DNA of 64,000 bases from Glossina fuscipes (taxonomy: Eukaryota; Arthropoda; Insecta; Diptera; Glossinidae). Position numbers and translations under genes: made by a program. Location of the stretch: positions 6,035,709 to 6,099,708 of the forward strand of contig NW_023998464.1 of NCBI RefSeq assembly GCF_014805625.2. The letters are read 5' to 3'. Of this stretch, positions 34,791 to 46,707 are shown in pieces. Each line of letters starts with the position of its first letter. The stretch's first letter is position 1. Below the pieces are notes generated by a model that saw only the letters and a program-made list of their open reading frames with translations, ran no database searches and was not told the DNA's origin.

Positions 34791-37700
34791 TGTTAGTTTA
34801 TTAATTAATTTACTCAAAAAGAGCCATCTGTAAGTCAGGTACCAAAATATAAACAGATGGACACACATTCGAACTTAAATGAACTCAGGAAGCCATTATG
34901 ATTCTGTCTACCTTGAGTATTTATTTCTATGTGGTACATGCATCCAGGCAGACTTAATATTCCCTCTATCACAAGGGGTGTAAGCGACAAAACTACGAAA
35001 AATTGGACCATGTGATCTCTGCACAAGCATTTCTCAAGTGTTCACAATGTACGTAGGTACGTTGCTCTCCAATCTAAAAGATTATGAGTTGACAAGACTT
35101 GAGGCAACAAAAGATTATGGCTGTGAGGATTTGGCTCTGATCCATTCTGGAAATTCTCACGTTCGTAAAGATTGATATAGATGCCTGAGGTTTGGAATAT
35201 AAAACTTTAAGCGGGGATTGCAGAACAGGACCGAAACTGAGCGTGACAGGTCCATACTTACAATTGATAAAACATTTTAACTTTAAGAATTAGCTCTAAA
35301 ATGTTTGTCGTGGATATTAAAACGACCTGCTTGGCGGTCCGTAAGATAAAGGGTTACGATGCCATTTTAAATTTTCGGCTTGAGTTGCTAAGTGCCATGG
35401 ATTAGTCCTGAGCCGAACAAAACTTGGGTGTTTTTAAGATGTGAGCAATCAGCACACTAGTCGGCTTCTTCAGCGTAAAAACGTTAAAGAAGTAAGTCTA
35501 AACCTTAAGTTCGAAATGTAATCGATGAGCCTGGTATTCCCCCTGTTCGGGGTGATACTGATATGATTAGAATATCCGTAGGTGTCTCTTTGTGTCGAAG
35601 ACTGATTTAACCTACTTCTTAATTTAAGTTAGGACGATGTTACGCTAAAATTGTAACATTCATTTTTCAACCCTCTCTCGACGTTTTGAACATTTAGGTT
35701 GGAGACGATAACGCAAACTACTTACAAAGATATCTTATTTTTTCAATGCTCTTTAGTTACACATTCTAGTGACTATATACTGAAGTGTTTCCGACGATTT
35801 CACATGTTTGTCAAACAATTCGGTTACAAATAATGAATTATCATATAGCAGAAACCGAATTTTGTTTGCCTGCCTGCATGAAGCGTGATTGAAGGGTGGG
35901 CAATGCCTGGCACGTAATTCATGTGCTTGTCTTCTCCCTTTGCATTGGTGGCGCAGAATTGGATTTGTACAGATTAATTTCCAATCTGTCCGATGTTTAT
36001 TTGGATTTTAGAAAATTTAAGTTAAGCCTAAAAGACGTTGGTGTAATTTTCTTTTTGTAAATTAGTAGCAAGATATTCCCAAGGAATTTGTCGTTAAGTG
36101 CGCTTAAAGCTAATACTTTTCTGAATCCTAATTTAAAGACAATTGATGAAAAGATTTGTATTAAGTTTTGTGCTCAGAGTCGTTGAAAATCTTTCGATAA
36201 ATCCACACCTAATCATGTGTCTTAAAAATGCTTGTGAATAGTACAAAACTTTCCGAAGAGTCTTTCTTCTGCCGAGTATTCAAGGCTATGAAAGGCTAGT
36301 TTTCATAATTGTTTTACGTGTTTTAGACAATTGCAGCAATAGAGTACAATAGAATATGTTTCCAAATTGTATTCTAACCAACATTATAGTCACGCGGCGG
36401 ATCGTTACGCAGCTGTTTCCAAAAGAAGTCAAATTTTCCCACCATTGAGTAATGGTTTTTAGCCTAAAACTTAACATAAGTGATTCGATTGATTTGTCTC
36501 TATGTGAGCCTTTAATGACGTCACACTTATAAATACAGTTTTCCAGGAAGCTCTCTAAGTCAATACAAGACACAAAAGAATATCCACTAAACATCTGAGG
36601 TTATATCTCAATAAGTGTATTGAAGTTTGTGTTAAGAACTGGCCAAGTTTTACTGCGTACGATGGCAAAAATATTCATTAGAAGATGGTTTCTTTGGCTT
36701 TGCATTTCGATGTATTACATTTCGTATAGGGAATGTGTGCCCTAAACTTTGACGTTTGGTTAGAGAACATTAAACGATCGCTTGCTATCATTTTGCTTGT
36801 TTCCATTTCTGCTAAGAAAAACCCCTTTCATGCTATTCTTTGACGGATGTTACTGATTGACTCTGCGATATTTTGCATATGCGTGCAGTGCAACCCAGGG
36901 TTATATTTCTGAAAACTGTTAAACTTACACCTATAATATTAGATAGTATAAGACGTTCAGATTCTTCCACTTTTCCTAATTGTTTACATAAGCTCTTTGG
37001 ACTTAAAGTTCGAGTCTAAGTTAACGCATTTGAAAAGTAAAGCTATTTCACTTATCGGTTTAGTGGCTTATGTTTTATTATCACAAAAATTAAATAAGAA
37101 TTAAGTTTTAGTTTATGGTAAATCAGATGCAATTAAATCTACTAACAAGAGCTGGAATGAGAGCCTACTAACTAATACTGCCTCAATATTTTCTTTTTTT
37201 TCTTTTTATTGCTCAACTGCAAGTGATTATATTTTAATTTTTTTAGAGACTGTTTAGTTCCTAATATTTGATCGCTATACTATATATAATCGGTTTATCG
37301 GTTACGCCAGCCTTCTCGGAAAAACTTACTAGTTGAAAAAGTCGCTGTTTGTTAGGTTAGATTTATATTCATTTAATATGTTTGCACATTTCGTACTTTT
37401 ACGCTTCTTTTAAATTTAAAATTTGTTGCTTTAGTTATCTATTTTGAAATGCTCTTGTAAATAAAAAAGAGAAAAAACTGTGCTACGCGCATGTGTATGC
37501 GTTTCTTCTTTACTCAAATCATTTCTTTCCTTAAGCACTCTCTTAACGGAATTCGTTAACAAGAACACAAACAAACAATAGACATAAAAAGAAAAATATA
37601 GAGCATGGTGTCAAAGGTCGCCATACATATAAACTATGTAATCCCTTTGTATATATTGTAAACGAGTGGATGCGAGTGCCTCTGTAAGTATAAAAATTAT

Positions 37701-40700
37701 TGGTATTGCTGGTGACAGAGCTCACTCGCTTTAATGTTTTTGGTGGAATTTTTTGTTAACGCGTTACTTTTCGGGAGGAGGTTGAAAACATAAGAGTCGT
37801 GTTCAGAGCATCTTATAATTTGGGCTATGTCTGGATGCAGGTGCGTTTGTATGTGTGCGCCAAGGCATAACAAGGTATTGTTTGTTTGCTGCTATTCTGT
37901 TCTTTTCTTTTTAGATATTCAAGCTTAATACACATTTTTGCCGTTATTGCGTTTGCACATGCAATTTTTTATTGTGGTAGGTCGTAGGTATTTTAGAAGT
38001 CAACTCTGATGCTGATGAGAATGATGACGACGACGATATGATGATGATGAACATGATTATGTATCGAAATTTTGCTTACTGCTACTGTTACATACGAAGT
38101 ATAGTTATAAATGCCAGCACAGAAATTCTTGTTATTATTTATTCAAGGTTTTCATAAAATTCAATTAATAGTGTATGAGTACGAAATATAGACCACGGAA
38201 TTTATTGCACATTTGTTCAAGTGGCTTATGGAATGCTTATGTTAACTAAGATACGTGATCGATAGCGAATTTAGACATTTTCCAAAAATGAATGACTTAT
38301 AATAATTAATTATCAAAAAGATTTTTAAAAAAATTTATTTCCGTAAATAAAAAAAAAGAAAACACAGTTTTTTAAGAAATTTCTGAGAAACGTTATATTG
38401 CTTACTGTTTTCAAATATTTAAATTATAACAGACTTTAAAGTTCCTTAAGAGATTAAAAAAGAGATGCAAACCCATTGTGGCTATATATTAAGAGTAAAA
38501 ATAATATGGAAGTTACTAGCAGCAAGAATCAAGCTCTTCTGGCTAATAGACATTGTATATAAATATTATAATTAAACATTATATATAATTTCAATGTTTT
38601 ATGTTTTTTGCATCCAGCTTCTCGATACACCATAGTTCGGTAACTTGTTGCCACAGTTCATTTTTAGCATAATTAATTTTTGTATTACTTCTAAACCGTC
38701 TTAAAAATTTTAACACTAGATTTGTTTAGAAAAAGTCCCTTCCTTGAAAAGATAATATACAATATGTTGGCTTCACAAACGTTCGAAAAGCTATTTATAT
38801 ATAATTGAGATGGGAGTATAAAGGACTGTTAAAAGTGAAATTAAATAAGCGATAAGGTGTTCTTACTTTCGGTATGCGTTGGGAAGAGAAGTATTTGTTT
38901 GACCTGAGACGATTTCTTTGATTATTTGGCACCGTTAACGAATTGCTGTTAGACAGAAAGGGAATCAACACATTGCTTATATGAACACAAATATAAACAT
39001 TTTCTAGATTACAAATCGGTTCTACAACGTCCCACATTTTAAAACAAAAATAAATAAAACGTTGAAATTAGTTGTGACTTTACCTCAAGCCGTTCCGTAG
39101 TGCACCCACCGTCGTTTTAGTTATATTTCAATTAACACTCATCATGTTAGTGGTTGGGTTTCCTTCACATGCATGATGTATATGAAAACTTTAAGTGTGT
39201 ACGTTACGCACGTGCTTTATGTATTTTGACTTTGGTCACGGCAGCTATCAGCCAGTCATTGTACGAATTCTGCGGTACTTTCGCTGTATAATATTATTGC
39301 TTAAGGTAAAGCAAAATTGTATTCTCAAAAACATAATTTTACTCTCAAAAAAACATCCATAAGAATGCACAGCAAAGCAAGTTTTACTCTCAAGAAGACC
39401 AAAAAAAAAAGCGAAATTCAGTAAACTTAGCATAAAACAAGCAACCACGGTCGTACCGTTGATAGCAACAACATTGCTAGTAAGCGACATTGTTGCTGTC
39501 AATATGAAGCCAGTGATATGTTGACAAATTGAGAACATAATGAACATAAATATTCGTTGCAGCAACATTTTTCTTCAGTCACTTTTTTCTCTTTGAACGG
39601 TAAGAATGTGGGAAGATTTTGTCGCGGAGTAATATACGTAACTTTTTTGAAAGTGTATACGTAAAGTGTGCGGCGCACGTTTTAATTTCATATTAACACG
39701 TAGAGGGTAGTAGGCAGAATGAATAAATATAATAAATAAAAAAAGAATTTTTTTTTTTAATATCAATAAACATTAATTTATTACATTTTATAAAAAAAAA
39801 AAGGATTAATTAAAAACCTCTGACCGCGAAAAACAGATGTATGCATGCGTTTCAAATAATTTATGGGAATGCTTAATGAAATATCATTAATATAAAAAGG
39901 CCTAAAAGTTGTTTATGGCAAACACTTATTTAGTTAGTGAATGAACGCATAACAGTGATTTAGGGATATCCTTTCGCACATTGCCAGCCTTTTTTTTAAA
40001 ACTAAAAGGATTACGTTGTTATACGGTGACCTACTAGCACTGTAAACAAGAGCAAAAATAACAACAACAAAAGCAACGAACATAACATCACACTGCCAAT
40101 ACCATTACTGATAGTATTGAAGCGGTAGTACTATATGACTATTGTTGTTATCTAACAGTAGTACACACACACTACCAAACTATGAAATGGTTTTGTAAGT
40201 AATTCATAAATTATTACTGAAGGATGCTGCAGCTGCTGTTGTAAAAGTTACGCAGTGTAAGCACACCGTTGTATATGTGATTGCGTAGATAAATTTGCGT
40301 ACTTGCGTAAGAGAATAAAAGGAAAAACAAATCAAAAGCAAAACAAAACAACACGAGGGATATTCTTGATGTATTGCGTAGACATGTGAAAGTGCTTGTG
40401 GTTGCAATTACATATAATTTACATTTGCTCCTCGTTTTGGTTGTTCATATACGAAAGCGCGTTGATCAACATAGTATAAAAACAATTAAAAGTTTGCAGC
40501 ATACAACCAACAACGCTCAAACTTAGTCTACTTTGCATTCTACTTGTTTATTCGGTAAAGAAGAAGAAGAAGGAGAGCAAAACTATAAACAAATGTGTTT
40601 GCATGTGTTTATTTATATGGTACTGGTTTAAAAGAAGAAAGTAAAAGTTTTATGGGAAGCCTAATAAAACAAATTTTTTCTTACGAAGCCAGAATAAAAG

Positions 40701-41171
40701 CACTTTAATAAACAAACATCCTAAAGAAGATGTTTATCTGCGCGATTGTGTGAACGAACAAAAAAAAAAAACAGCAAAAAGCAAAAAGCAAACTAAAGAA
40801 AGACAATTTTTTAAAGGAAAATTTCTGTAAACATAGAAAAAAGCCTGAAACTATTCGCGGAGAAAGGTCAAGGTGAATTTATTTCAAGTGTCATACTATT
40901 GGCTCTTTTATGTTTTATACTCAAGGTGAGTGTTGCCTTTCTGTCACTCTACGCTTAAGCAAATAAACATAAAGCAAAGTGGAAACTTTACTTCAGTTTG
41001 AAAATTAATTTCATAATAAATACGCTTCATATTATTTTATATGACGACATTAGTGAGCTTTTTTAACCTTATATACGCAAATTATTCACGCATCTGACAA
41101 AACTCTATCGAAATGGTTAGCGGGAAGTGCATAAAAATTTTCCAAATTAAATTCATTTCTCTCACACATAC

Positions 41172-41173
<2 letters not shown>
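34791..41173. other. Long gene-free stretch
   Basis: 35080-35620 is less AT-rich than its surroundings and could be an old transposon, but no frame or terminal repeat identifies it. A 102-codon ATG frame (36286-36594, minus) and ones at 38795-39037, 39248-39568 and 39575-39766 (minus) are unrecognised. (GAT/GAC)n lies at 38011-38050. AC-rich and AACAAC-rich patches occur at 40050-40085. Confidence 0.45.

Positions 41174-41208
<35 letters not shown>
41174..41208. repeat. (TA)17 microsatellite
   Basis: Uninterrupted alternating TA following CACATACAT. Confidence 0.95.
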
Positions 41209-41211
<3 letters not shown>

Positions 41212-41920
41212 TATGCATACATACAGTAGAAAATACTACAAGAAGGTCGAACTTACCACAAATTAATTCACTTCTCTTCGTTTTACAAAACTTTTTAACA
41301 TACGAATACTAAAGTGCTTTACAAAATGAAAACCAAAGTAAGTTAAGCCTTCCCAGCGCTTACAAGCAACGAGTTATAGATGGGCAACGTCAAGGCTTTT
41401 AGCTTAAACTTATATCTCTGTAAGTGCTTTCGTCCCTCTGAATACATAAAAACCTAAGAACTTTAAGCCTTTTAAACGCTTTAGCAACGATTTCGTTGTA
41501 AAATTTTTTTTATGATTTTTCTTTATAATCTGACAGTAGAAAAAAAAATAATTATATGGCTTTACTCCTTCCGTTAAGCAAATAGCTACTGGAAAGTTTA
41601 ATCAGTATCGCGCTTATAATTGGTCAAATTTATATATTCGCTTGGTTTCTTCAACGCATAGTTGTAACGAACAGGTTCAGCATTGGCTGACAACATTTTC
41701 ATCGAACGTCATTGAAGAGAGAAGATTTATTCATCTTACTTCGCTGTGATTCCATCCGTCCATCCGTGGGCTGCATGGTGTTGCAACTTGGCTTTCATCT
41801 TAAGTCCTCAACTGAATGGCATATATGATGCACTGGCAGATAAGGTCAAACATTATAGGTAGCAAAATTTCATCTTAATCTTGCTTGTTTACACCAACAT
41901 GTCGCTCATTCAAACAAACA
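41209..41920. other. Gene-free stretch
   Basis: Nothing recognisable between the (TA)n and the CAGGGTG-ended element. Confidence 0.5.
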
Positions 41921-42716
41921 CAGGGTGATCAAATAACAGATTTTTTTTTTTTTTCTTTACATTGAAATAAAACGAAAGTGACAAAAGATATCTTCATGAT
42001 TCTTGTTTTATTTTGGATATTGGCTCATGGCATTTTTATTTAATTGTGATTTCATTTAAATGACTGCCTCTGGTTCTTTTATAAAAAGTCGATTTTAGGA
42101 GACAACCTTCTAGCCACTTTTGCACGTAACCCTGTATTTATTTCATCCCAAATAATGTAAACAAGGTCACAGTGTGGTTTATTAGAGTAAACCAATCATT
42201 TAAAATAAATCCAAACAGGAGAGCCTGATGGAGTTTTAGCGCATGACCTTGGCGTGATATACTTTAAAATTAAACTGCCATTAAATTTTTCTCTCAATAA
42301 ATTGATAGTGTCACAAGTTGTACGGCAACTTACACTATTTCGTTGAAACAACATAACGTCGATTTCGCGATTATCTAATTCATGCTGTAAAAACTCAGTA
42401 ACCACCCTTCTGTAGTGTTCCACATTGACGGCAAATCAAATACAAACAAAATTCATGTTCAAAAATGATATTTTCAGCCCGCAGACTGCGTCCCAAAGTT
42501 AATTTTTGTACACGTAAAGAGCTTTTACGTGCATTTTTTACACCAAAGGAGCAAAATGGCCAAAATGGTTTCATTACCTTCAGTGTAACTTTTAAAAACC
42601 CTTCTTAATACCCTTCGCAGTTGTGTATTTTTCTATAACGATTTGGCAAAAGCAACAATACTGGCTGGAATCTACAGAAAAACATAGACGGTAAAGCATT
42701 TGAGTTGGCCACCCTG
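41921..42716 (-). mobile_element. Tc1/mariner-superfamily element with CAGGGTG termini, degraded
   Basis: Left end CAGGGTGATCAAATAACAG (from 41921); right end read inward on the minus strand CAGGGTGGCCAACTCAAAT (from 42716). A TA follows the right end at 42717, as in this superfamily. On the minus strand 42430-42196 reads AVNVEHYRRVVTEFL, then ELDNREIDVMLFQ, then SCRTTCDTINLLREKFNG, then TPRSCAKTPSG, a decayed version of the DDE_3 block whose intact form has a WFQQDGATCHTA-like catalytic Asp and a PPRSCDLTPLDFFLWGY-like last acidic site. Both acidic positions have mutated here. At ~0.8 kb it is shorter than the usual 1.3 kb, so the 5' part of the transposase is deleted or unrecognisable. Confidence 0.7.
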
Positions 42717-42849
42717 TATGTTAGCAATTGCTTATAAGAAAATTTGCCTGCAACAATGTCAATAAATAACAGAATATCATTAATGCTGACTGCAAATTGA
42801 TATTTAAGTGTCAAGATTTTTATACCCCGAAGAGAGCGGTGTGATTGAA

Positions 42850-42996
42850 ATGCTTATCGAAGATATAGAATGTCATAGAAACCGCAAAAAATACTATCTA
42901 TCGCAAAATATAAGCGAAAAAACAAAGAAAGCAAGGATGGAAGCTGCAGTTGTTTTGAAACGAATCTTTGATGCTCACAACTTAAAGAAAAAATAG
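42850..42996 (+). CDS. Short charged ORF, doubtful
   Basis: From ATG 42850 to TAG 42996, 48 codons, strongly basic and helical-looking (IECHRNRKKYY, KTKKARMEAAVVLKRIF). The frame is open 14 codons further upstream, to a TAA at 42805-42807. It lies 130 bases beyond the transposon. No family is recognised and the short length makes chance likely. Confidence 0.15.
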   Translation: MLIEDIECHRNRKKYYLSQNISEKTKKARMEAAVVLKRIFDAHNLKKK

Positions 42997-45029
42997 CTTC
43001 GTTGTCTTCGGATAGTCGAAGAAGTAGTAGTTGATATCATTTTTAAAAGACTTTAAAAAATATTTGTTTACAGATTTATATTAATTTTTGCTGTAGGCAG
43101 CAAAAGTTATTATCAACGAAAAATTAAAATATTTCAAATTTACTTTTCAACATTTTCATTGCTCAGCCTTTCTAGTGCAAAGTACGCTTATTTCGTTTTA
43201 ATTAGTGTCGGTATTCCAAGACATTGAAAATGTTAGGTTTTCTTCTTGGACGCTCATCGATTGAATCTAGTGTCCACTTCCGGATGCAGCATGCGGAGTG
43301 ACAAAATTAGTACATCTTCATCGCTGCATTAGACAGTGAAAAAAATATCGCTGACGGATGAGCAAGGTGGTTATGTGGTAGAATTTGTTTTCTTGGATAT
43401 TAATACATAACCATAAAAACCACAAAAAAAAAAAAAAAAAAAATTAAATGAAAATTGTAAACAGAACGAATTTTCTTACCTACATTTCAATTACCATTGG
43501 AATGAAGATATCAAAGCGACGCTATGCTTTTCTTTTTTCCTTTAACAATTCAAAGAATAGTTCAGAATAGTTTTGCTTTGCTATTTGCAAGTGGAAAGTT
43601 TTGATCTGCAGCCAGTACGTTAAGGGAGGCTTAGCAAAAAAAAAAAAAAAAAAAAGCGACCTCTTAATTTTGTTTGTATTATCCTTTCTTATAACGGTTT
43701 CTTTATACATATTTAGAAAATTGACGCCATTCTTAGTGAATAGAATACAGGGTGCTGTTATCCCCCTGACGAGGAAGCGTATGTCTATTAGAAAACGACG
43801 CTTGCAATACGCCGTCCCCTTGGCCGGTGCATAAAGCACATTTCATTTATAAAAGGTTTGTAAGACGTTGAAATATGAATCGTAGGAGCAGCACCAATGT
43901 ACCAATATTTGTGTTAAGGTTCACTGACCATTTAGTCGTTTATTATTAATCAAGTTGAACAATTTCAATAGTTTATTTGCCAATAGCTGATAGACAATAA
44001 CGTTGGCATAATTTCTCATCTTTGGATTAACCTTTGAGAAAATGTATTAAAATTTTCAAATACTTCAAATTCAAAAATTCCCTTTTAGAAAACAAAAATC
44101 CAAAATGGACACGTTTCTAAAGACAGGCTTAAATACTCATAAACACATATAGTAAGCGATTGGGTTGAAGTCTATAATTAACTGACAATTTCATTTACTT
44201 TTAAGCTTAAAAGCCATGTGTCCTGAAAATCTAAACTCCTACAATCTATGGAGTTGTGTCGTGTGGCAAGATTAAAGAGCCATGGGTCATGTACAGCTTG
44301 TGGTATAAGGATATATTAGGTTCGTATGTATACAATTGATAAAGACAATGAAATTTGATGCACTGACGAGTTTTAGGCCAAGCGCAAACGCTATCGAAAA
44401 TTGTTCCAATCGGAAAATGGTCCTTTCATGAATAACTGTAGGAGGATGTAGGGTTTAGAATGGTAGGTCGTGAGTCACTGCAGTGTTTTTTTTTTATATC
44501 AGCAATCGCTTAGAGTATCACTCTTACACGTGCATGATGACCAGAAAGAAATGACAAGAAAAAGATAGGGAATGGCCGTAGCCTGGGATATGTGCAACCG
44601 ATCAGTAAATGGCTTATCGGATAGCTTGTCTTCATAGTCGCGCTTCTTAGCTACTTGGCTATGCGCTGAAAACTGTGTACAGCAAGGACTTTGTTCTTTC
44701 CTGTTAAAAATAATAAGTTGAAAACTAATTAGCTTTACCGAACAACACATAAACAAAATGCGAAGATGAAATTAGAAACGATATTGCAAACATAAATATA
44801 TATATTACTCTATAAATTTCTTCAAAAGAAAGTGGAAAAGGAATTCATATAAATGAGAAGCTTTCAAAAGAAATCCTTTTTATTGCAGGAATATTGCCAG
44901 CTCAAAGCTAAATATGTATACACACGTAAATGCTCGATAGTGCATACGACAAGTGCATACATACGCACATCCAACCTGTGATCAAAAATTAGGAAAGTAT
45001 ATAGTTTTAATTTTCCATCTCAATGGTTG
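42997..45029. other. Gene-free stretch
   Basis: Homopolymer A runs at about 43423-43443 and 43636-43655. 43601-43834 (plus) and 43522-43839 (minus) are overlapping opposed ORFs with nothing recognisable. No mobile element identified. Confidence 0.45.
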
Positions 45030-45125
45030 AGAACATTTGTGCGCGGACAGACGGATAAATTGATATCGCCAAGCTGAACAATGCTAGATAACTGGCTTAT
45101 AACATTTCTTATACTTGTTTAGTTA
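45030..45125 (+). repeat. Dispersed fly-type repeat, short copy
   Basis: GCGCGGACAGACGGATAAAT, then ATCGCCAAGCTGAACAATGC, then TTATTACAAAC. Block order is as in 29540-29660, with weaker similarity. Confidence 0.4.
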
Positions 45126-45191
45126 TTACAAACAAAAAGATAAATCCAGCTTACTTTCACCATTTAATAGCGAGCAATAGTGAGCATAAAA

Positions 45192-45194
<3 letters not shown>

Positions 45195-45223
<29 letters not shown>
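45195..45223. repeat. (AAT)n microsatellite
   Basis: About nine AAT units. It could be the tail of another SINE, but no body sequence like that at 22 kb is visible before it. Confidence 0.9.
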
Positions 45224-45224
<1 letters not shown>

Positions 45225-45711
45225 TAATGTATGTATGAGGCCCTTCTTTGCCGTCACAAGTTATTAAAAAGGCATAAGTTAGCTATCCGATTTGTCTGCA
45301 AATCAACATTTTCTGCGCTTTAATAATTTATGAATATTTTTGTACTAAAAACGGGAGAAACTCTAGCATTTCGAGATGAACACGAAATACAAACTAATAA
45401 TAAAAAGTAGTTCAAGTGCGAATGCAATTTTTCTTAAAGTTTGCAATAAAGAAAAACTCTTTCCTTTTTCGCTTTTTACATAGATAGTGTAAAGGCGTTG
45501 TGGTTGCTTCTCCTCTTCTCAGCTCTGTTCACACAGAATTTTTAATATCCGTTTTCTGTTTTCTGTTTTCTCTTTTATTTTTTATTTATTATTTTTTCTT
45601 TTTGTTTTTTGCTCATTTCAAGTGCTAATTATTATGACAATTACTCTGCCTGTGTTAGCCGTTGCGTTGAAAGGCACTTGCCTTTATGCGTTTGCAAATA
45701 TTATTTTAATA

Positions 45712-45811
45712 NNNNNNNNNNNNNNNNNNNNNNNNNNNNNNNNNNNNNNNNNNNNNNNNNNNNNNNNNNNNNNNNNNNNNNNNNNNNNNNNNNNNNNNNN
45801 NNNNNNNNNNN
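45712..45811. other. Assembly gap, 100 N
   Basis: Exactly 100 N, a conventional size for a gap of unknown length. The flanks are AT-rich (TTATTTTAATA and TTTAATAATG). ORFs drawn through it are artefacts. Confidence 0.99.
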
Positions 45812-46299
45812 TTTAATAATGTTTTATATTTTTCTAAAATTCCAGTGGCTAAAGAAACCGTTGTATTATGAACAATTTGTACCATAAGTTCTTATGCATT
45901 TTCTAGGGGTTATGGAACTTAGCAATTTTTGTAATTGTGTTCATAATATCATAGTGAAATCTTCAGGCAATTTCGATAAGTTCAGCCTCCAGTTCCCACG
46001 TAAAATTTACAATAAAAAAACTAAGCTTCGACAGATATATACTTACTTATGTATCACGATAGCAATAGAGGGGGAAAACAACTAAAACGGTCGAAAGTTT
46101 CAAACATGGGGTGACAGAGAAATTGATGAAAAAATTTATGATAGCAGGGGTGCTCACTGGTTGCTAGAGAAATATAGGTTGAGTCTATCTACAGCAAGTA
46201 GAATACTTTAAAATAATTGCATACTTGCATGTACGCCCTACGTATTATAAGCGAACCTATGTTCTCATTATCTCCGGAACAAATCTTGTAGACCACTGA

Positions 46300-46707
46300 T
46301 TACACCGGTGTATTGTTACATCTCTCAGGGTATGAGTTCAGAAGAAGATTCTTCGGACTTTGTGCTACAATTTCCGTTTGCGCACTTTTCTTGAACATTT
46401 GCGGTCCGGTCAACATCGTTATCTTGTTAGTTTTATCGCCATATTGCCGAAGTAGCATATCTGGATAAGGTATTTGTCTCTCTGAAGACAATTATTTTGC
46501 ATAAATTCGCTAATCCTTCTCTGGTAGATAATTCTCAAAGTGTAATATCACCTTACGAGTTGGTTTTGCAGTTCGATTTGTTAAGGAATTTTTATCATTG
46601 TGCTTCGAATTACAGTCCACGGAGGAATCGGACTGGCGGATGCATAGATTGCCTTTCGTGCTAATAAAAAATGTATTTAACTTTGTAACCATTTCCGACA
46701 AGTACAT
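46300..46707 (-). CDS. Possible two-exon small gene, 110 aa, unknown
   Basis: Exon 1 runs 46707 to 46557 from an ATG (MYLSEMVTKLNTFF...); exon 2 runs 46481 to 46300 and ends in TAA. The 75-bp intron has donor ACTC/GTAAGG and acceptor TTGTCTTCAG/AGAG, and the join is in phase (codon CAG made from C + AG). It removes the two stops between the frames. Total 333 bases, 110 residues, Asn/Ser/Lys-rich, no membrane segment or signal peptide, no known domain. Evidence is only phase-compatible splice sites and ordered sequence, each with appreciable chance probability. The frame is also open upstream of the ATG to about 46780, so a 5' exon is possible. Confidence 0.3.

Noticed and set aside
36286..36594. 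102-codon minus-strand ATG ORF
   Set aside because: No motif, and a few ORFs of this length are expected by chance in this much AT-rich sequence.
45609..45887. ORFs spanning the N run
   Set aside because: Artefact of translating through the gap.
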